The notes under the pieces: model-generated
What the model was told of the DNA's origin: nothing
What the model saw: the letters and a program-made list of their open reading frames with translations, nothing else
Database searches by the model: none
Position numbers and translations under genes: made by a program
In this document: in pieces, positions 1 to 9,994 of the stretch
Layout: each line of letters opens with the position of its first letter
Numbering within the stretch: position 1 is the stretch's first letter
Assembly: GCA_009779975.1 (NCBI GenBank)
Contig: WRAY01000003.1
Span: 35,151 to 99,150, forward strand
Direction of reading: 5' to 3'
Length of the DNA stretch: 64,000 nucleotides
Origin: Bacillota bacterium
GTDB lineage: Bacteria > Bacillota > Clostridia > Christensenellales > Pumilibacteraceae

Positions 1-1
1 T

Positions 2-3000
2 AACAACATTGCATTCCATCCGTCAGGGGTCTTTCGTTTCTCTGATTATGGACAATTTGTCAGAAATCATGTTCTGGGACATCAAACATTTGAAGCAAAT
101 TTAAACCGTGAAAGTATTGCCGTAAATCCAAGAGATGTGATATATGAGCCGACAAACAATCCGTATGTCGCTTTTAACCACACTATCTCTCCCTTGGACA
201 TAAGAAGTTTCAATATCTCAAGACAACCTTCGGCAGAAAGGTATTTTGGCTACACTACAGAAACTTTTCACTTTAGACACGGAGAATTTGAAGTTCCTTT
301 TATTGTCAGAGTGTATAGCCGTGTTTTGGAAATAAACAGCATTGAATTGTTCTTTACCGGTCAAACTGAAACAAGCAGCATTATTGTTGAAGGAAATCGT
401 TTCAGTCCGGATTTTCTAATTCCTTTTGTTTTAGGCGGAGATAATACTAGTTTTTCTATTTTAGCAAGAGTGACTTATGTTTATAGTTCAAGCACTAATT
501 TCTTAAGACGGGAAAGGTTATCTCTTTCAGGTGTTTCTGACAACATCTATCTTTATGTTGTTGGCTTTAGAGGAGAGTTTATTCCGTCTGACAGCGGAAC
601 AGGCGGAGTTGGTTCAAGTGAAGTTTTTAGACTAATTATAACAAACAATCATTCACAACATGCTCAATTTGAAAATGTCAATGTTGTCTCTGCCGGAAAT
701 CCAAGCATAAGAAATCAGCACAATTTCCAAATTGATGTTGCAAGAAAAGCCGAAGCTTTTAATTTCACAGAACTAGGCGGAGCCGGCACTGTGTCAACTA
801 TCACTGTTGACATGACATCTTATGGTCACAATGAAAACATTTTGACATCCGGTTCTTTGCAGCAAGGCACTCAAATGCGTTTTATCAATGTTGGTCAAAA
901 TACTGACATGAGTTCAAGAGGCAGCATAGACAGACTAAGGTTCGAGGTTTTCCTTGGCGGAAACAGAACAACCGGCACTGACTTCTTCGGACTAAATGAT
1001 ATTAACAGACCTTTTGGCATAGATTTCGATTCTCAAGGCAACTTGATTGTTCGCTCAACCGGACAAGCGGGAGAGTGGACTATTCATGTTTATATGTTTG
1101 AGAGTCAATTTGCTCGTCGTGAAAGTATCGGTCAAATGACATTAGGTCATGTTGATTTTGTTGAAGAACTGGCATTCCGCAGAACGGAAATCAATATTGT
1201 CATCAGAGCAGACTTGGCAAATGTCCGCATTGTTTCAAGAAGCGGAAATGTCTATGGACCTTCAAACAATCACTTAACTTGGATTAATCTTCACACAACC
1301 GGAGCAGTGGGTCGTGATAACGATACGCATTTTGAAATCGGCGTTATTAAAAACCTAAACCTTGCAATGCCGACTTTGGGTGTGTTTAATAACTTTAGAG
1401 TGGAAGTATCTCGAAACAGGGATGGGATAATCACTGCAATTCCGGGGGCGAGAATTTATCCAAGCGCAGAAAACCCCCGCAGTATTTTAGTTGAAAACGA
1501 CATGACTATCCCGGTTACTTTAGAAGACGAAAACCATCATGGATATTTAGTTGTTTTGTGGGAACATGCAACAGGCGTCACTAGAAGAACTATTCCTATT
1601 CAATTGCATCAGCGAGCAGTAGATAGTTTTGGTTTCATTGCGTCGGCATTAGACCAATTTCAGGAGAACATTCCAAATCAACCAGGAGCATACAATTTAA
1701 TAAGAGATGTTGTGACCGGAAATATACCGTTTGGATTTAACATAAACAATAGTATTTTTGAACCGGATGTTATTACTAATATAACTTATTCAACTCCGGG
1801 TTTGGCAACAGTTACAACAATAGCGACGCCGAGTAATTTGATAAATATATCTATCATTGGAACGACTGAGTATGGAATACCTTTAGATATTTTTATTCGC
1901 GGCAGAGTTCCAACGAATATTGCGGGAGAATTTGCAGACAGAAATCATGGTGCAGCAGGTGCGCATGTGACAATAAATCTTAACATTTGTCCAACTGATG
2001 ACCCATTAAATGCGACTCCATTCACTTTCAGTGTTAATCCTGATGATCCAATAGACTTCATCATGACTATTACGATTGTTCCAATCAACATGGCTGGAAT
2101 TGCTTCCGGAACAGAGAGAACCTTGCAGTTAAGCGTTAGTTCAAACGACAGAGTTAACAACATACTCTCTCTTGCAGCAATACCGGGACAGATAAATTCT
2201 CTGGTGGGTGAAGAACACATACAACTACCTCTTGAGTTGACTTTGGTCAGAGGTTTTGCTCTAAACCTTAGCCGCTTCATTCGTTTCACAACTCCTGCAA
2301 GGACAGAACCGTTTGTCATAACCGGACTATTTGATTTGCCGAACATTGAAACAAATAATCGTGTCACAAGAATTGAATACACAAATACCTTGACTATGGA
2401 CATAGCAGACGCATCGGTTAGAACAAGAATTACAATTCGTGTTGGAACTGTTGTTCGTTATATTGACATTTTGATAGTTGAGCCGACTGTCATTCCGACT
2501 TTTGGCTCGTCTCCTGTTGCAGGAAATCCATTCATAAGAACAACTGCAACAGATACTCAATATGCTCTAAACACTCCGTATATCAATTTCAATGTTACTC
2601 CGCATAATAATATTTATGTTCGTTTTGTTGTTGGCAATATCGGAGTGCCTAACAGTTTTGACACATTTAGTTTAACTGACAACACTCCTAGGTTGGAAAT
2701 AACTCCTGATGACGGCGGGGCTGAAAATTTTATTATTGCAACTCCTGTCATTAATCACTTAGACCTGCCTGGGGAATTTGTTTTCAGGTTGACTTTTATT
2801 CCGCAAAGCGGATTAAATCCTTTTATTTATAACAACAGTAACAGATTTTTCCACATGTCGCTGAGTGTCGTTATCAGCGGACAAAGAATAGTTGTTGGAG
2901 AGCCTTCAATGCTAAGGCTGGTTGTTGAGCCTTCAATTGGTGATATTCATCATGGAACTACTGCTCATCACTATCATGGTCATCTTGGAACTCCGCCGAA

Positions 3001-6000
3001 CAATCCGAACGGCACTCCGGTGACCGATCAACCAACTAGACCGACAATCAGTGTTCAAGGAACAAGTTATTTCAGAATTTCTCTTAATTCTTTAACTAAT
3101 TCTACTCTTATCGGAATTTTGGGCAACGATGCTTTGAGAGGGCAAGTTGAAGTTGAGTTCACAGCAAATCTCCCGCAAGGACTAAATACTAACATAATAG
3201 TCAACAGAATTCACACCCACGCCCACTATCTCTACAGCATATTCAGAGTAACATGGCCATCCGATGTTGGTGCGTCTAATGTTAATCTTATATTCTCTTT
3301 AAGAGTTTCTATCTTTGGTGTGAATTTTGGAACAAGAGAGGTTCTTTCGGTTTATCTTCACAACACCGCCAACATGCCGACATATTTTGACTTAATAAAC
3401 ATCTCACAAGATTTTGGCGGAGGTGATACTATTGAAATGAATAGACCTTTGCTCTCTTTGACTGATGGTCGTGATGAACTTATTGGCGATGCTCCAAGAC
3501 AAAATGTTCTTGCTATCATTGATTTTTCAGAAACAGGTTTTGTTTTCACAAACGCTCATTTAAGAAGCCTTAATTTCTTCATTTCACACCCGATACTAAG
3601 TTTTGACCTTACATGGGGAAGATGTGCGGTTTGTCCTTTATGTCTATCTCTTGAACCTAATACAACATGTGATGAATATCTTTCGTCGATAGCCAGAATT
3701 AGCAGCAATCGAATTTACGCAATACTAACAATTGACTATTCTTTGTTTACTCCGATTAACACTTCTTTCTCAGTTTCTTTCTGGGCACAAATAATTCATA
3801 ACAACATGCTCTATGCTTCAATGCCTGCAACTGTGAGATTGTTAGTTGACCCGCCGAATATTCAAGTATATTCAGATGAAACAGGACTAACCGGCAATCC
3901 GACTTTTAACTTAACTCCGCCTTTATATAATGGAAACATAAATGACTATATCGAAGTTCCGTTCTCTATTGTGTCGGGAATTGGTAATGTCGGAGTTTCT
4001 ATTAACAGGATTGGTTCTTATAATTTAACGGACAATGATGAGATTTATTTTAGAAGAGGTGATAATCCAATTTTTAGAATTGATGTTTTGCCCTCTTTGG
4101 AAAACTTCAACATAATAGTTTTTATTCCGAGAGGAGCGAATTTTGGCGGAGAATTTGTTTTGACATTCGTTGGAACATTTGATAGCGGAATATTCAAAGG
4201 ACATTCTTTCTCTATTGACATCACCATTATCATTGAAGAAGTTTCTCCGCCGTCAATCGTTGCAGCGAACGCTAATCATGAATTCCGCATGGGGAATACT
4301 TCTCACACTATTTTATCATCAATAATAACTCAAGCGACGACAAATTTTGTCAGCACAGATTTTGTCGATGTTAATTTCGGGGCATATGGTGCAGAAGGTT
4401 TTGAAATGGTTGTCAATCCAACTCGCAGCGGCATAACCAGTGTCGGTGGTGTTATCACTCAAGGAATGCTAAACTTCAATAACGGCGGAAACATAGTTTT
4501 CAGACCCTTAAGACCCGGTGTTTTCACAATAACTTTATCGTTTGACATAACTCAAGGCTTTTGGCAGCATATCACGCCGGAGGTGACTTTAGTAATAACA
4601 GTTCTTGCTCCTCAAATTACTGCAAGAGAAACGGTGTATTCAAGATATATGAGCGCAGAGCAAATTGTGCTTAGTGCAACAAATGTCGGGCTTAGACTGG
4701 ATGAAAATAATGCTCGTGGTTTTGTTATGGTGAACTTTGAAGGTGGCGGCAACGGATTGACAACGCAAGCATCTGTTGTTTCAATACTCGAAACCGGAGG
4801 AGGCGACACTAGAGGAATGCTTTTAACGGACTATATAGCAAATAATTTTGCAGGCACTATATCTTTTGTTCCGTTAAGAGTTGGTTTCTATGAAATATTG
4901 CTAAGAGTTGCGGTTTCTATTAATATGGCGATATATGGCGATATGGATTTGTTTGAAACCATTCTTAGAATAAGAATAAGTGTTCAACCGCCGTCAATTA
5001 CTGCTGTCAAAAATTATGTTTATGCGATACCAATGAGCGCAACACCTGTGATAATTTCACCTGTTGGAATAACCGCCTTGCCATCTTTTGCTAATCCATT
5101 TGTTAACATTAACTTTGGAGCAATTGGAGCAGGGACAGGGTTGACGACGACGGCCGGCATAGAACAAATCATTCAAGTCGGAGGGAACAATGACTACATT
5201 AACGAAATGCTTGTTGCCAGAGATGCGAACATAATGTTCATTCCTTTGACACCGGGACTTTTTGAAATATCTCTAAGAATTGCCGTGACAAGAAATATCG
5301 GCTTTCCATACGGCACTGTAGAACTGTTATCAACTGTGTTAACAATCAGAATAAGTGTTCAACCGCCGTCAATAACCACTGTCAAAAATTATGTTTATGA
5401 TATACCAATGAGCGCAACACCTGTGATAATTTCACCTGTTGGAATAATCGCCTTGCCATCTTTTGCTAATCCATTTATTAACATTAACTTTGGAGCAATT
5501 GGAGCAGGAGTCGGACTGACAACAAGTGCTAGCATAGAGCAGATCACTCAAATCAGAGGAAGCGGTGCTAACACTGCTGAGATGCTTATCTCCAGAGATG
5601 CGAACATAATGTTCATTCCTTTGACACCGGGACTTTTTGAAATATCAATTAGAATTACAGTGACAAGAAACCTAGGTTCTCCTCATGGCACTGCTGTGTT
5701 AGCGTCATCTGTATTGACAATGAGAATAGAAGTTCATCCTCCTCAAAATATCAGTGCAAGAGAGGAAGCATTCGTTGTTGAAAATATGGGGCTTGTTCCA
5801 ATAACACTATCTCCTAGTGAAAGGGATTCAACCTTGCCTTTTAACAATGATTTTATTTCCTTCAACTTGGGAAGCGGTGCCGGAGCAGGTCTTGTGACAA
5901 GAGTTAATAGTTCTATCTCTGAGACGGGAGGCGGTAATAGCAACAATATGATTAACACTATTGGCGGCTATATATCGTTCACTCCAAACAGAGCAGGTGT

Positions 6001-8209
6001 CTTTGAAATATCATTAACAGTTGTTGTGTCATATAACTTAGTAATAGCAATTTCAGTTCCTTTAACAATAACAATAATCGTTCTTCCGAGAATTGAAATA
6101 GAGTTTGTTGAAAGAAACAGTTTAACACTAGGACAAGAACTTACCATAGCAGTTAGCGTTATAGGCTCTATGAATGCTTCTGACGGTGCGGTGAATATTG
6201 AAAATAGTGATATTGCAATTGCAAATATTAATTCAAATTTCGGAACTGTATCTTCAATTAGTGCTATTTCTCCGCAAGTTGTATTTAGTGCTGCACTCAG
6301 TCTTACGACAACTCGAAATTCTCCTGCCGAAATAACTGCTAGTATAGTTTTGGGCGGAAGGTTTGGCGGGTTGGATGTTGATAATTCAAGACTCTTGGAT
6401 ATAAATAATCTTGAACTGACAGGAACTCCAAGGAATGCAGCCAACCCAAATAACAGCGCACCGAATGCATCAAGAGACGGGCAAGTGCTTAGCGTTCAGT
6501 CAGGAACATCTTTTGCACTAAATTCAACCAACTTCTTGTTGAGCGGACTGTCTGCTCCTGAGACTATAACATTTGTTGATGCTGTTATTTATGACAGTTT
6601 AACTCAAATTGACAGCAATGTTCGTCTTGTTATCACAAGAACTAACTCACTCATAACCATAACAGCAGATTTAGGTTTGTTTGCTGACAGACCTGTGATT
6701 GAAGCAACATTGGTTGTCCTTATTCGAAACGGCACGCACTACTTTAGAAATATTTTCCAAATCGTAATGACAGGAAAACCGGTTCCGACACCAACTGTTA
6801 ATGCCAGTTTTGCTTTTATCCATGGTGCAAATCCTGCAATTACAAACGGATTTAGGCTTCATGTCGGAGAAAGATTGGATTTCACTTTTGCGAATTTAGG
6901 CGGATATCAAATTGAAAACATTGCCCTAAATACAACAAACCCAAATAGCATTGGAATTTCTAATGTTTTTAGCGGCAGTGCAATAACAGGATTTTCAATA
7001 ACTGCCTTAAGCGTTCCGCCAAGTAATATTAATTTCATTTCACTTTATGTCACAATTCACGGAAGACAATGGCAAGTTTCAATGCCGCTTCAAAACATTC
7101 AAATTTTCCCAAGCCAAGCAGGGGAAAACACTGAGGTTACTGTTTCTCAAAACAGAAATATGACAAGAGCAAATGTTGGTGCAAGCAGTCGAACTGTTGA
7201 TATTGTTTTGACTCCTAGCGGGGCTTCAAACTTCTCTCACGCAGTCTTGAACATGAGTTTCACTAATTCTAACAGAATAGAAAGTATTTCGGTGAACGGA
7301 GTTGCAGCAACTGCAGGCACTAGCGTTAATGTCACAATTCTGGCAGGAGATTTCGCTGCAATTACAATCAGAATAGTAACAAACAATCAAAGTGCGGCAA
7401 ACTGCTATCACATAAATGCTAACATTGTTTTGCGTTACAGGTTTGTTGTTGATGGTGCAACTGCCGCAACTCGAAGACTTGAAACAACACATTCAATTCA
7501 TCGAGCAGGAACAAACTTTAATAGTCAAATATCTATTGCATCAATCGGACTTTCGGCACAAAGGGGAACTGGAGGGCAGCAAAATATTGTCACAGTCACT
7601 CCAACTGCTCGTGATATCAACGGAGATGAGATACCAAACAGAATAACAGGTATAGTTCTTTCAAACTACTCGATTGTTAACTATCATGGAGTTGTCAGAA
7701 CTCCCGGAGCAACCGCACCAAGACTTAGCGGAATTAACTTCCTGTTCAACATAACCGATGCCGCAAGAACCAGCGGAGTGTATATGGCTATTGTCACTCT
7801 TACAGTAGAAGGAATTCAAGGTCTTGTGGTTTTTGAAGGGAACAACTGGGATGTTCAGCAAGCCACCACTGTTAGTTTGAGTTCATCTCATAATGCAGAG
7901 ACAAGCGTAATAACAATCACGCCGACTGTTCGCGACCAAGTTGGAGCAATTATGGCAATCCCTGCGGCTAATCCGCATCCGGTAGAATGGACACTGCTTT
8001 CTTCAACGAATATAGTAACAGCGACAGGATTTCCAGCAGGAAATAGACCGAGACGAGGAACAGGAGCGGGAGTTAACAACTGGCTTATAAACGCTAACGA
8101 TACGACTTTCACAGCGGTTGTGACAGTAACTGTGACCATCAACGGAGTGAGCGTGACAAACTTCATAATCATTAATTCTGAAACAGGCTCTTCATGGACG
8201 AGTCCATAA
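2..8209 (+). CDS. Giant repetitive surface protein, N-terminus outside the window
   Basis: The reading frame is open from base 2 to the stop at 8207-8209, so the gene enters from upstream; at least 2735 residues are visible and the GTG at 137 is only an internal codon. The protein is beta-rich, Asn/Thr/Ile/Val-rich and almost free of Cys and Lys, typical of extracellular Ig-like or cadherin-like repeat proteins. Units of about 110-125 residues begin with PPSI or APQI-type linkers and carry a conserved FNxGxxGAG-like centre; the clearest lie between 4243 and 6084. One small Cys cluster (CAVCPLC plus a later Cys) sits near 3633-3680. No LPXTG motif, transmembrane helix or S-layer-type domain is seen at the C-terminus, which ends in TGSSWTSP, so the anchor, if any, must be at the missing N-terminus. 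Adhesion or cell-envelope function is inferred only. Confidence 0.85.
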   Translation, partial: NNIAFHPSGVFRFSDYGQFVRNHVLGHQTFEANLNRESIAVNPRDVIYEPTNNPYVAFNHTISPLDIRSFNISRQPSAERYFGYTTETFHFRHGEFEVPFIVRVYSRVLEINSIELFFTGQTETSSIIVEGNRFSPDFLIPFVLGGDNTSFSILARVTYVYSSSTNFLRRERLSLSGVSDNIYLYVVGFRGEFIPSDSGTGGVGSSEVFRLIITNNHSQHAQFENVNVVSAGNPSIRNQHNFQIDVARKAEAFNFTELGGAGTVSTITVDMTSYGHNENILTSGSLQQGTQMRFINVGQNTDMSSRGSIDRLRFEVFLGGNRTTGTDFFGLNDINRPFGIDFDSQGNLIVRSTGQAGEWTIHVYMFESQFARRESIGQMTLGHVDFVEELAFRRTEINIVIRADLANVRIVSRSGNVYGPSNNHLTWINLHTTGAVGRDNDTHFEIGVIKNLNLAMPTLGVFNNFRVEVSRNRDGIITAIPGARIYPSAENPRSILVENDMTIPVTLEDENHHGYLVVLWEHATGVTRRTIPIQLHQRAVDSFGFIASALDQFQENIPNQPGAYNLIRDVVTGNIPFGFNINNSIFEPDVITNITYSTPGLATVTTIATPSNLINISIIGTTEYGIPLDIFIRGRVPTNIAGEFADRNHGAAGAHVTINLNICPTDDPLNATPFTFSVNPDDPIDFIMTITIVPINMAGIASGTERTLQLSVSSNDRVNNILSLAAIPGQINSLVGEEHIQLPLELTLVRGFALNLSRFIRFTTPARTEPFVITGLFDLPNIETNNRVTRIEYTNTLTMDIADASVRTRITIRVGTVVRYIDILIVEPTVIPTFGSSPVAGNPFIRTTATDTQYALNTPYINFNVTPHNNIYVRFVVGNIGVPNSFDTFSLTDNTPRLEITPDDGGAENFIIATPVINHLDLPGEFVFRLTFIPQSGLNPFIYNNSNRFFHMSLSVVISGQRIVVGEPSMLRLVVEPSIGDIHHGTTAHHYHGHLGTPPNNPNGTPVTDQPTRPTISVQGTSYFRISLNSLTNSTLIGILGNDALRGQVEVEFTANLPQGLNTNIIVNRIHTHAHYLYSIFRVTWPSDVGASNVNLIFSLRVSIFGVNFGTREVLSVYLHNTANMPTYFDLINISQDFGGGDTIEMNRPLLSLTDGRDELIGDAPRQNVLAIIDFSETGFVFTNAHLRSLNFFISHPILSFDLTWGRCAVCPLCLSLEPNTTCDEYLSSIARISSNRIYAILTIDYSLFTPINTSFSVSFWAQIIHNNMLYASMPATVRLLVDPPNIQVYSDETGLTGNPTFNLTPPLYNGNINDYIEVPFSIVSGIGNVGVSINRIGSYNLTDNDEIYFRRGDNPIFRIDVLPSLENFNIIVFIPRGANFGGEFVLTFVGTFDSGIFKGHSFSIDITIIIEEVSPPSIVAANANHEFRMGNTSHTILSSIITQATTNFVSTDFVDVNFGAYGAEGFEMVVNPTRSGITSVGGVITQGMLNFNNGGNIVFRPLRPGVFTITLSFDITQGFWQHITPEVTLVITVLAPQITARETVYSRYMSAEQIVLSATNVGLRLDENNARGFVMVNFEGGGNGLTTQASVVSILETGGGDTRGMLLTDYIANNFAGTISFVPLRVGFYEILLRVAVSINMAIYGDMDLFETILRIRISVQPPSITAVKNYVYAIPMSATPVIISPVGITALPSFANPFVNINFGAIGAGTGLTTTAGIEQIIQVGGNNDYINEMLVARDANIMFIPLTPGLFEISLRIAVTRNIGFPYGTVELLSTVLTIRISVQPPSITTVKNYVYDIPMSATPVIISPVGIIALPSFANPFININFGAIGAGVGLTTSASIEQITQIRGSGANTAEMLISRDANIMFIPLTPGLFEISIRITVTRNLGSPHGTAVLASSVLTMRIEVHPPQNISAREEAFVVENMGLVPITLSPSERDSTLPFNNDFISFNLGSGAGAGLVTRVNSSISETGGGNSNNMINTIGGYISFTPNRAGVFEISLTVVVSYNLVIAISVPLTITIIVLPRIEIEFVERNSLTLGQELTIAVSVIGSMNASDGAVNIENSDIAIANINSNFGTVSSISAISPQVVFSAALSLTTTRNSPAEITASIVLGGRFGGLDVDNSRLLDINNLELTGTPRNAANPNNSAPNASRDGQVLSVQSGTSFALNSTNFLLSGLSAPETITFVDAVIYDSLTQIDSNVRLVITRTNSLITITADLGLFADRPVIEATLVVLIRNGTHYFRNIFQIVMTGKPVPTPTVNASFAFIHGANPAITNGFRLHVGERLDFTFANLGGYQIENIALNTTNPNSIGISNVFSGSAITGFSITALSVPPSNINFISLYVTIHGRQWQVSMPLQNIQIFPSQAGENTEVTVSQNRNMTRANVGASSRTVDIVLTPSGASNFSHAVLNMSFTNSNRIESISVNGVAATAGTSVNVTILAGDFAAITIRIVTNNQSAANCYHINANIVLRYRFVVDGATAATRRLETTHSIHRAGTNFNSQISIASIGLSAQRGTGGQQNIVTVTPTARDINGDEIPNRITGIVLSNYSIVNYHGVVRTPGATAPRLSGINFLFNITDAARTSGVYMAIVTLTVEGIQGLVVFEGNNWDVQQATTVSLSSSHNAETSVITITPTVRDQVGAIMAIPAANPHPVEWTLLSSTNIVTATGFPAGNRPRRGTGAGVNNWLINANDTTFTAVVTVTVTINGVSVTNFIIINSETGSSWTSP
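4603..6084 (+). repeat. Tandem protein-domain repeats of about 375 bp
   Basis: Four consecutive units begin near 4603, 4981, 5356 and 5732. The units at 4981 and 5356 are exactly 375 bp apart and nearly identical in DNA over their first 160 bases (both encode NYVYxIPMSATPVIISPVGI), and again near their ends (FIPLTPGLFEIS). This shows recent in-frame duplication of one 125-residue domain. Confidence 0.85.
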
Positions 8210-8270
8210 TCAACAAAACAAAATCAACAACGAGACATATCTGAACAGCCTCCTAGACAGTAGACATAAA

Positions 8271-8312
8271 AAGACTCCTATGATAGAATAACTATACATA
8301 GGAGTTTTTCTT
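8271..8312. terminator. Bidirectional intrinsic terminator
   Basis: A perfect 9-bp stem (actcctatg at 8274-8282 with cataggagt at 8297-8305), a 14-base loop and a T-rich tract after the stem, with A-rich sequence before it. It lies between the convergent surface-protein gene and rtcB and can serve both. The rest of 8210-8423 is AT-rich with no gene seen. Confidence 0.75.
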
Positions 8313-8423
8313 TGTCCGATAATCGGGGGCTCACACTAATCAAACTATCTCGTTTTTGTTTGTTTGTTTTTTTTTTGTTTTATAGTAAGATAGATGATGG
8401 AGGGAGGTGTTCTGAAAAATCCG

Positions 8424-9530
8424 CTAATCTTTTCCGCCTGCTTTGAAATTGTAGATTGGAATTAACCTTTCTCTGACTGTGACGGTATCTTTTATTTCTC
8501 GTAAAATGTTGTGCATGTTTTTGTAGGCTGAGGGTGCTTCATCTAGGGTGTGCTGATTGACACATGTTGAAAAAATGCCTTTCATCTCTTTTTTAAACTC
8601 ATCAAGCGAGAGTCTTTGTTTTGCTTGACTTCTCGAATAAACTCTTCCTGCGCCATGCGGAGCAGAGAAATTCCAGTCCTCGTTTCCTAATCCTTTGCAA
8701 ACTAACATTCCGTCACGCATATTCAAAGGTATGACCAACTCTTCGCCTTTTTTTGCGCTAATCGCACCCTTTCTCAAAATCTTTGTTTCAATTTCAATAT
8801 AGTTGTGAATGCTGTCAATTCGATTTTTAACTCGTCCGCGCATACCGATTAGTATTTTTTCAAGCATTTTGTCTCTGTTTTCGCTTGCAAACTTTTGCAT
8901 GATATTTATGTCGTGAAGGTAGTCTTTCATATCTTGCCCTTCTAAAAAGGCGAGTGGTTTTGGAATTTTGACGCCTGTTTTTTGAACATGCTGTTCAGAT
9001 AGTCTTTGATAATATTCCGCAACTGTTAGACCAATATTTCTTGACCCGCTGTGAACCGCTAAATATCCATTGTCATAAGCCTCAATAAAATGATTGCCGC
9101 CGCCGAGTGAACCTAATGAAAGGGTAGCCAGATGAATAGTGTCTTTTTTGAGGAATTTTGAACATTTCATTTTCTCAAAATAATCCTTTTCTAGCATTTG
9201 CTTGTTGTGATGATTTCTTCCATGAGGAACATTTCGGCGAATAACTTCATCAAGTTTGTCCAAATTTTTAGAAAAATCAACATCAGTCTCAACCAATGTC
9301 ACTCCGCACCCAATGTCAACTCCAACCAAATTAGGACAAACCTTGTCACTAATTTTCATCGTAGTGCCGATTGTGCAGCCTTTCCCGACATGAACATCAG
9401 GCATTATCCGAATGTCAGCATTTTCACCCAAAACAGAATTAGCAACCTCCATAATCTGCAAAAGCGCCTCTTGTTCAATATTATCAGTAAAAATCTTCAC
9501 AATCCCATTTTTAGTTTGAATAGTTTTCAT
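8424..9530 (-). CDS. rtcB: RtcB-family RNA ligase
   Basis: RtcB joins 2',3'-cyclic phosphate or 3'-phosphate RNA ends to 5'-OH ends using GTP and Mn2+, in tRNA and RNA repair. The 368 residues carry the family signatures in order: PDVHVGKGCTIG, VGVDIGCG (the metal-binding Cys), GSLGGGNHFIE, VHSGSRNIG, and near the C-terminus APHGAGRVYSRS, containing the His that is guanylylated in the family. Length fits the shorter bacterial RtcB class. The start is the ATG at 9528-9530, only 7 bases from a TATAAT box, so the message is probably leaderless. No archease or RtcA partner is nearby; a small XRE regulator lies just upstream on the same strand. RNA repair rather than tRNA splicing is the likely role in a bacterium. 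Confidence 0.93.
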   Translation of the reverse strand: MKTIQTKNGIVKIFTDNIEQEALLQIMEVANSVLGENADIRIMPDVHVGKGCTIGTTMKISDKVCPNLVGVDIGCGVTLVETDVDFSKNLDKLDEVIRRNVPHGRNHHNKQMLEKDYFEKMKCSKFLKKDTIHLATLSLGSLGGGNHFIEAYDNGYLAVHSGSRNIGLTVAEYYQRLSEQHVQKTGVKIPKPLAFLEGQDMKDYLHDINIMQKFASENRDKMLEKILIGMRGRVKNRIDSIHNYIEIETKILRKGAISAKKGEELVIPLNMRDGMLVCKGLGNEDWNFSAPHGAGRVYSRSQAKQRLSLDEFKKEMKGIFSTCVNQHTLDEAPSAYKNMHNILREIKDTVTVRERLIPIYNFKAGGKD

Positions 9531-9537
9531 GCTTCAA

Positions 9538-9566
9538 ATTATAACATAAACTTCTTTTAAAAACAA
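9538..9566 (-). promoter_or_regulatory. Promoter of rtcB, leaderless
   Basis: Reading the minus strand, TTGTTT (9561-9566), a 17-base spacer and a perfect TATAAT (9538-9543). The rtcB ATG begins 7 bases after the -10 box, leaving no room for a ribosome binding site. Confidence 0.6.
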
Positions 9567-9582
9567 GTGTTATAGTATCTTA

Positions 9583-9816
9583 TTAATGATTTCTTGTTGG
9601 ATTATCAGTTTGACAGAACAAATAATCAATGGAGCAATTAAAATAATTTGCAAGTTTAATAATATTTTTGCAAGTCGGCGTGCGAGGGTCGTTCTCATTC
9701 TCGTAATACTCATATACCCGTTTTGTTATTTTGGCTTCATCGCTTAATTTTGATTGAGACACATTGCTGTTTGCACGCAACAATTTTAATCTGTCAGAAA
9801 ATTGTTTTTTTGTCAT
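9583..9816 (-). CDS. Small XRE-family HTH regulator
   Basis: A 77-residue single-domain Cro/C1-type DNA-binding protein: MTKKQFSDRLKLLRANSNVS starts a five-helix HTH with SQSKLSDEAKITKRVYEYYE as the helix-turn-helix, followed by the common INxxNxFxxSIDYLF-type tail (NYFNCSIDYLF). The frame is open from a TTG at 9843, but the ATG at 9816 matches the usual XRE start and is preferred. It lies upstream of rtcB on the same strand, but rtcB has its own promoter. Target unknown; it could be autoregulatory or regulate rtcB. Confidence 0.75.
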   Translation of the reverse strand: MTKKQFSDRLKLLRANSNVSQSKLSDEAKITKRVYEYYENENDPRTPTCKNIIKLANYFNCSIDYLFCQTDNPTRNH

Positions 9817-9905
9817 GCTTTGATTATTTGCCCAAAGCACCAAAAAGTATACTATGAAATCATCACAAATTTTTTAAAAATCTACAAATTTTTTTTTGAA
9901 AACTA

Positions 9906-9934
9906 TTGACAGGGAAAATTTATTGTGATATAAT
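9906..9934 (+). promoter_or_regulatory. Promoter of the first RCC1 lipoprotein gene
   Basis: TTGACA (9906-9911), 17-base spacer, TATAAT (9929-9934), both perfect consensus. The leader of about 55 bases carries a GGAGAT ribosome site before the ATG at 9995. Confidence 0.8.
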
Positions 9935-9994
9935 CTAAGATGCCGAACAAAAGTGCGGTGACATAATATAATAAAAAATGGAGATAAATTAATT

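Noticed and set aside
2..8209. Sortase-anchored (LPXTG) surface protein
   Set aside because: The C-terminus has no LPXTG, hydrophobic helix or basic tail.
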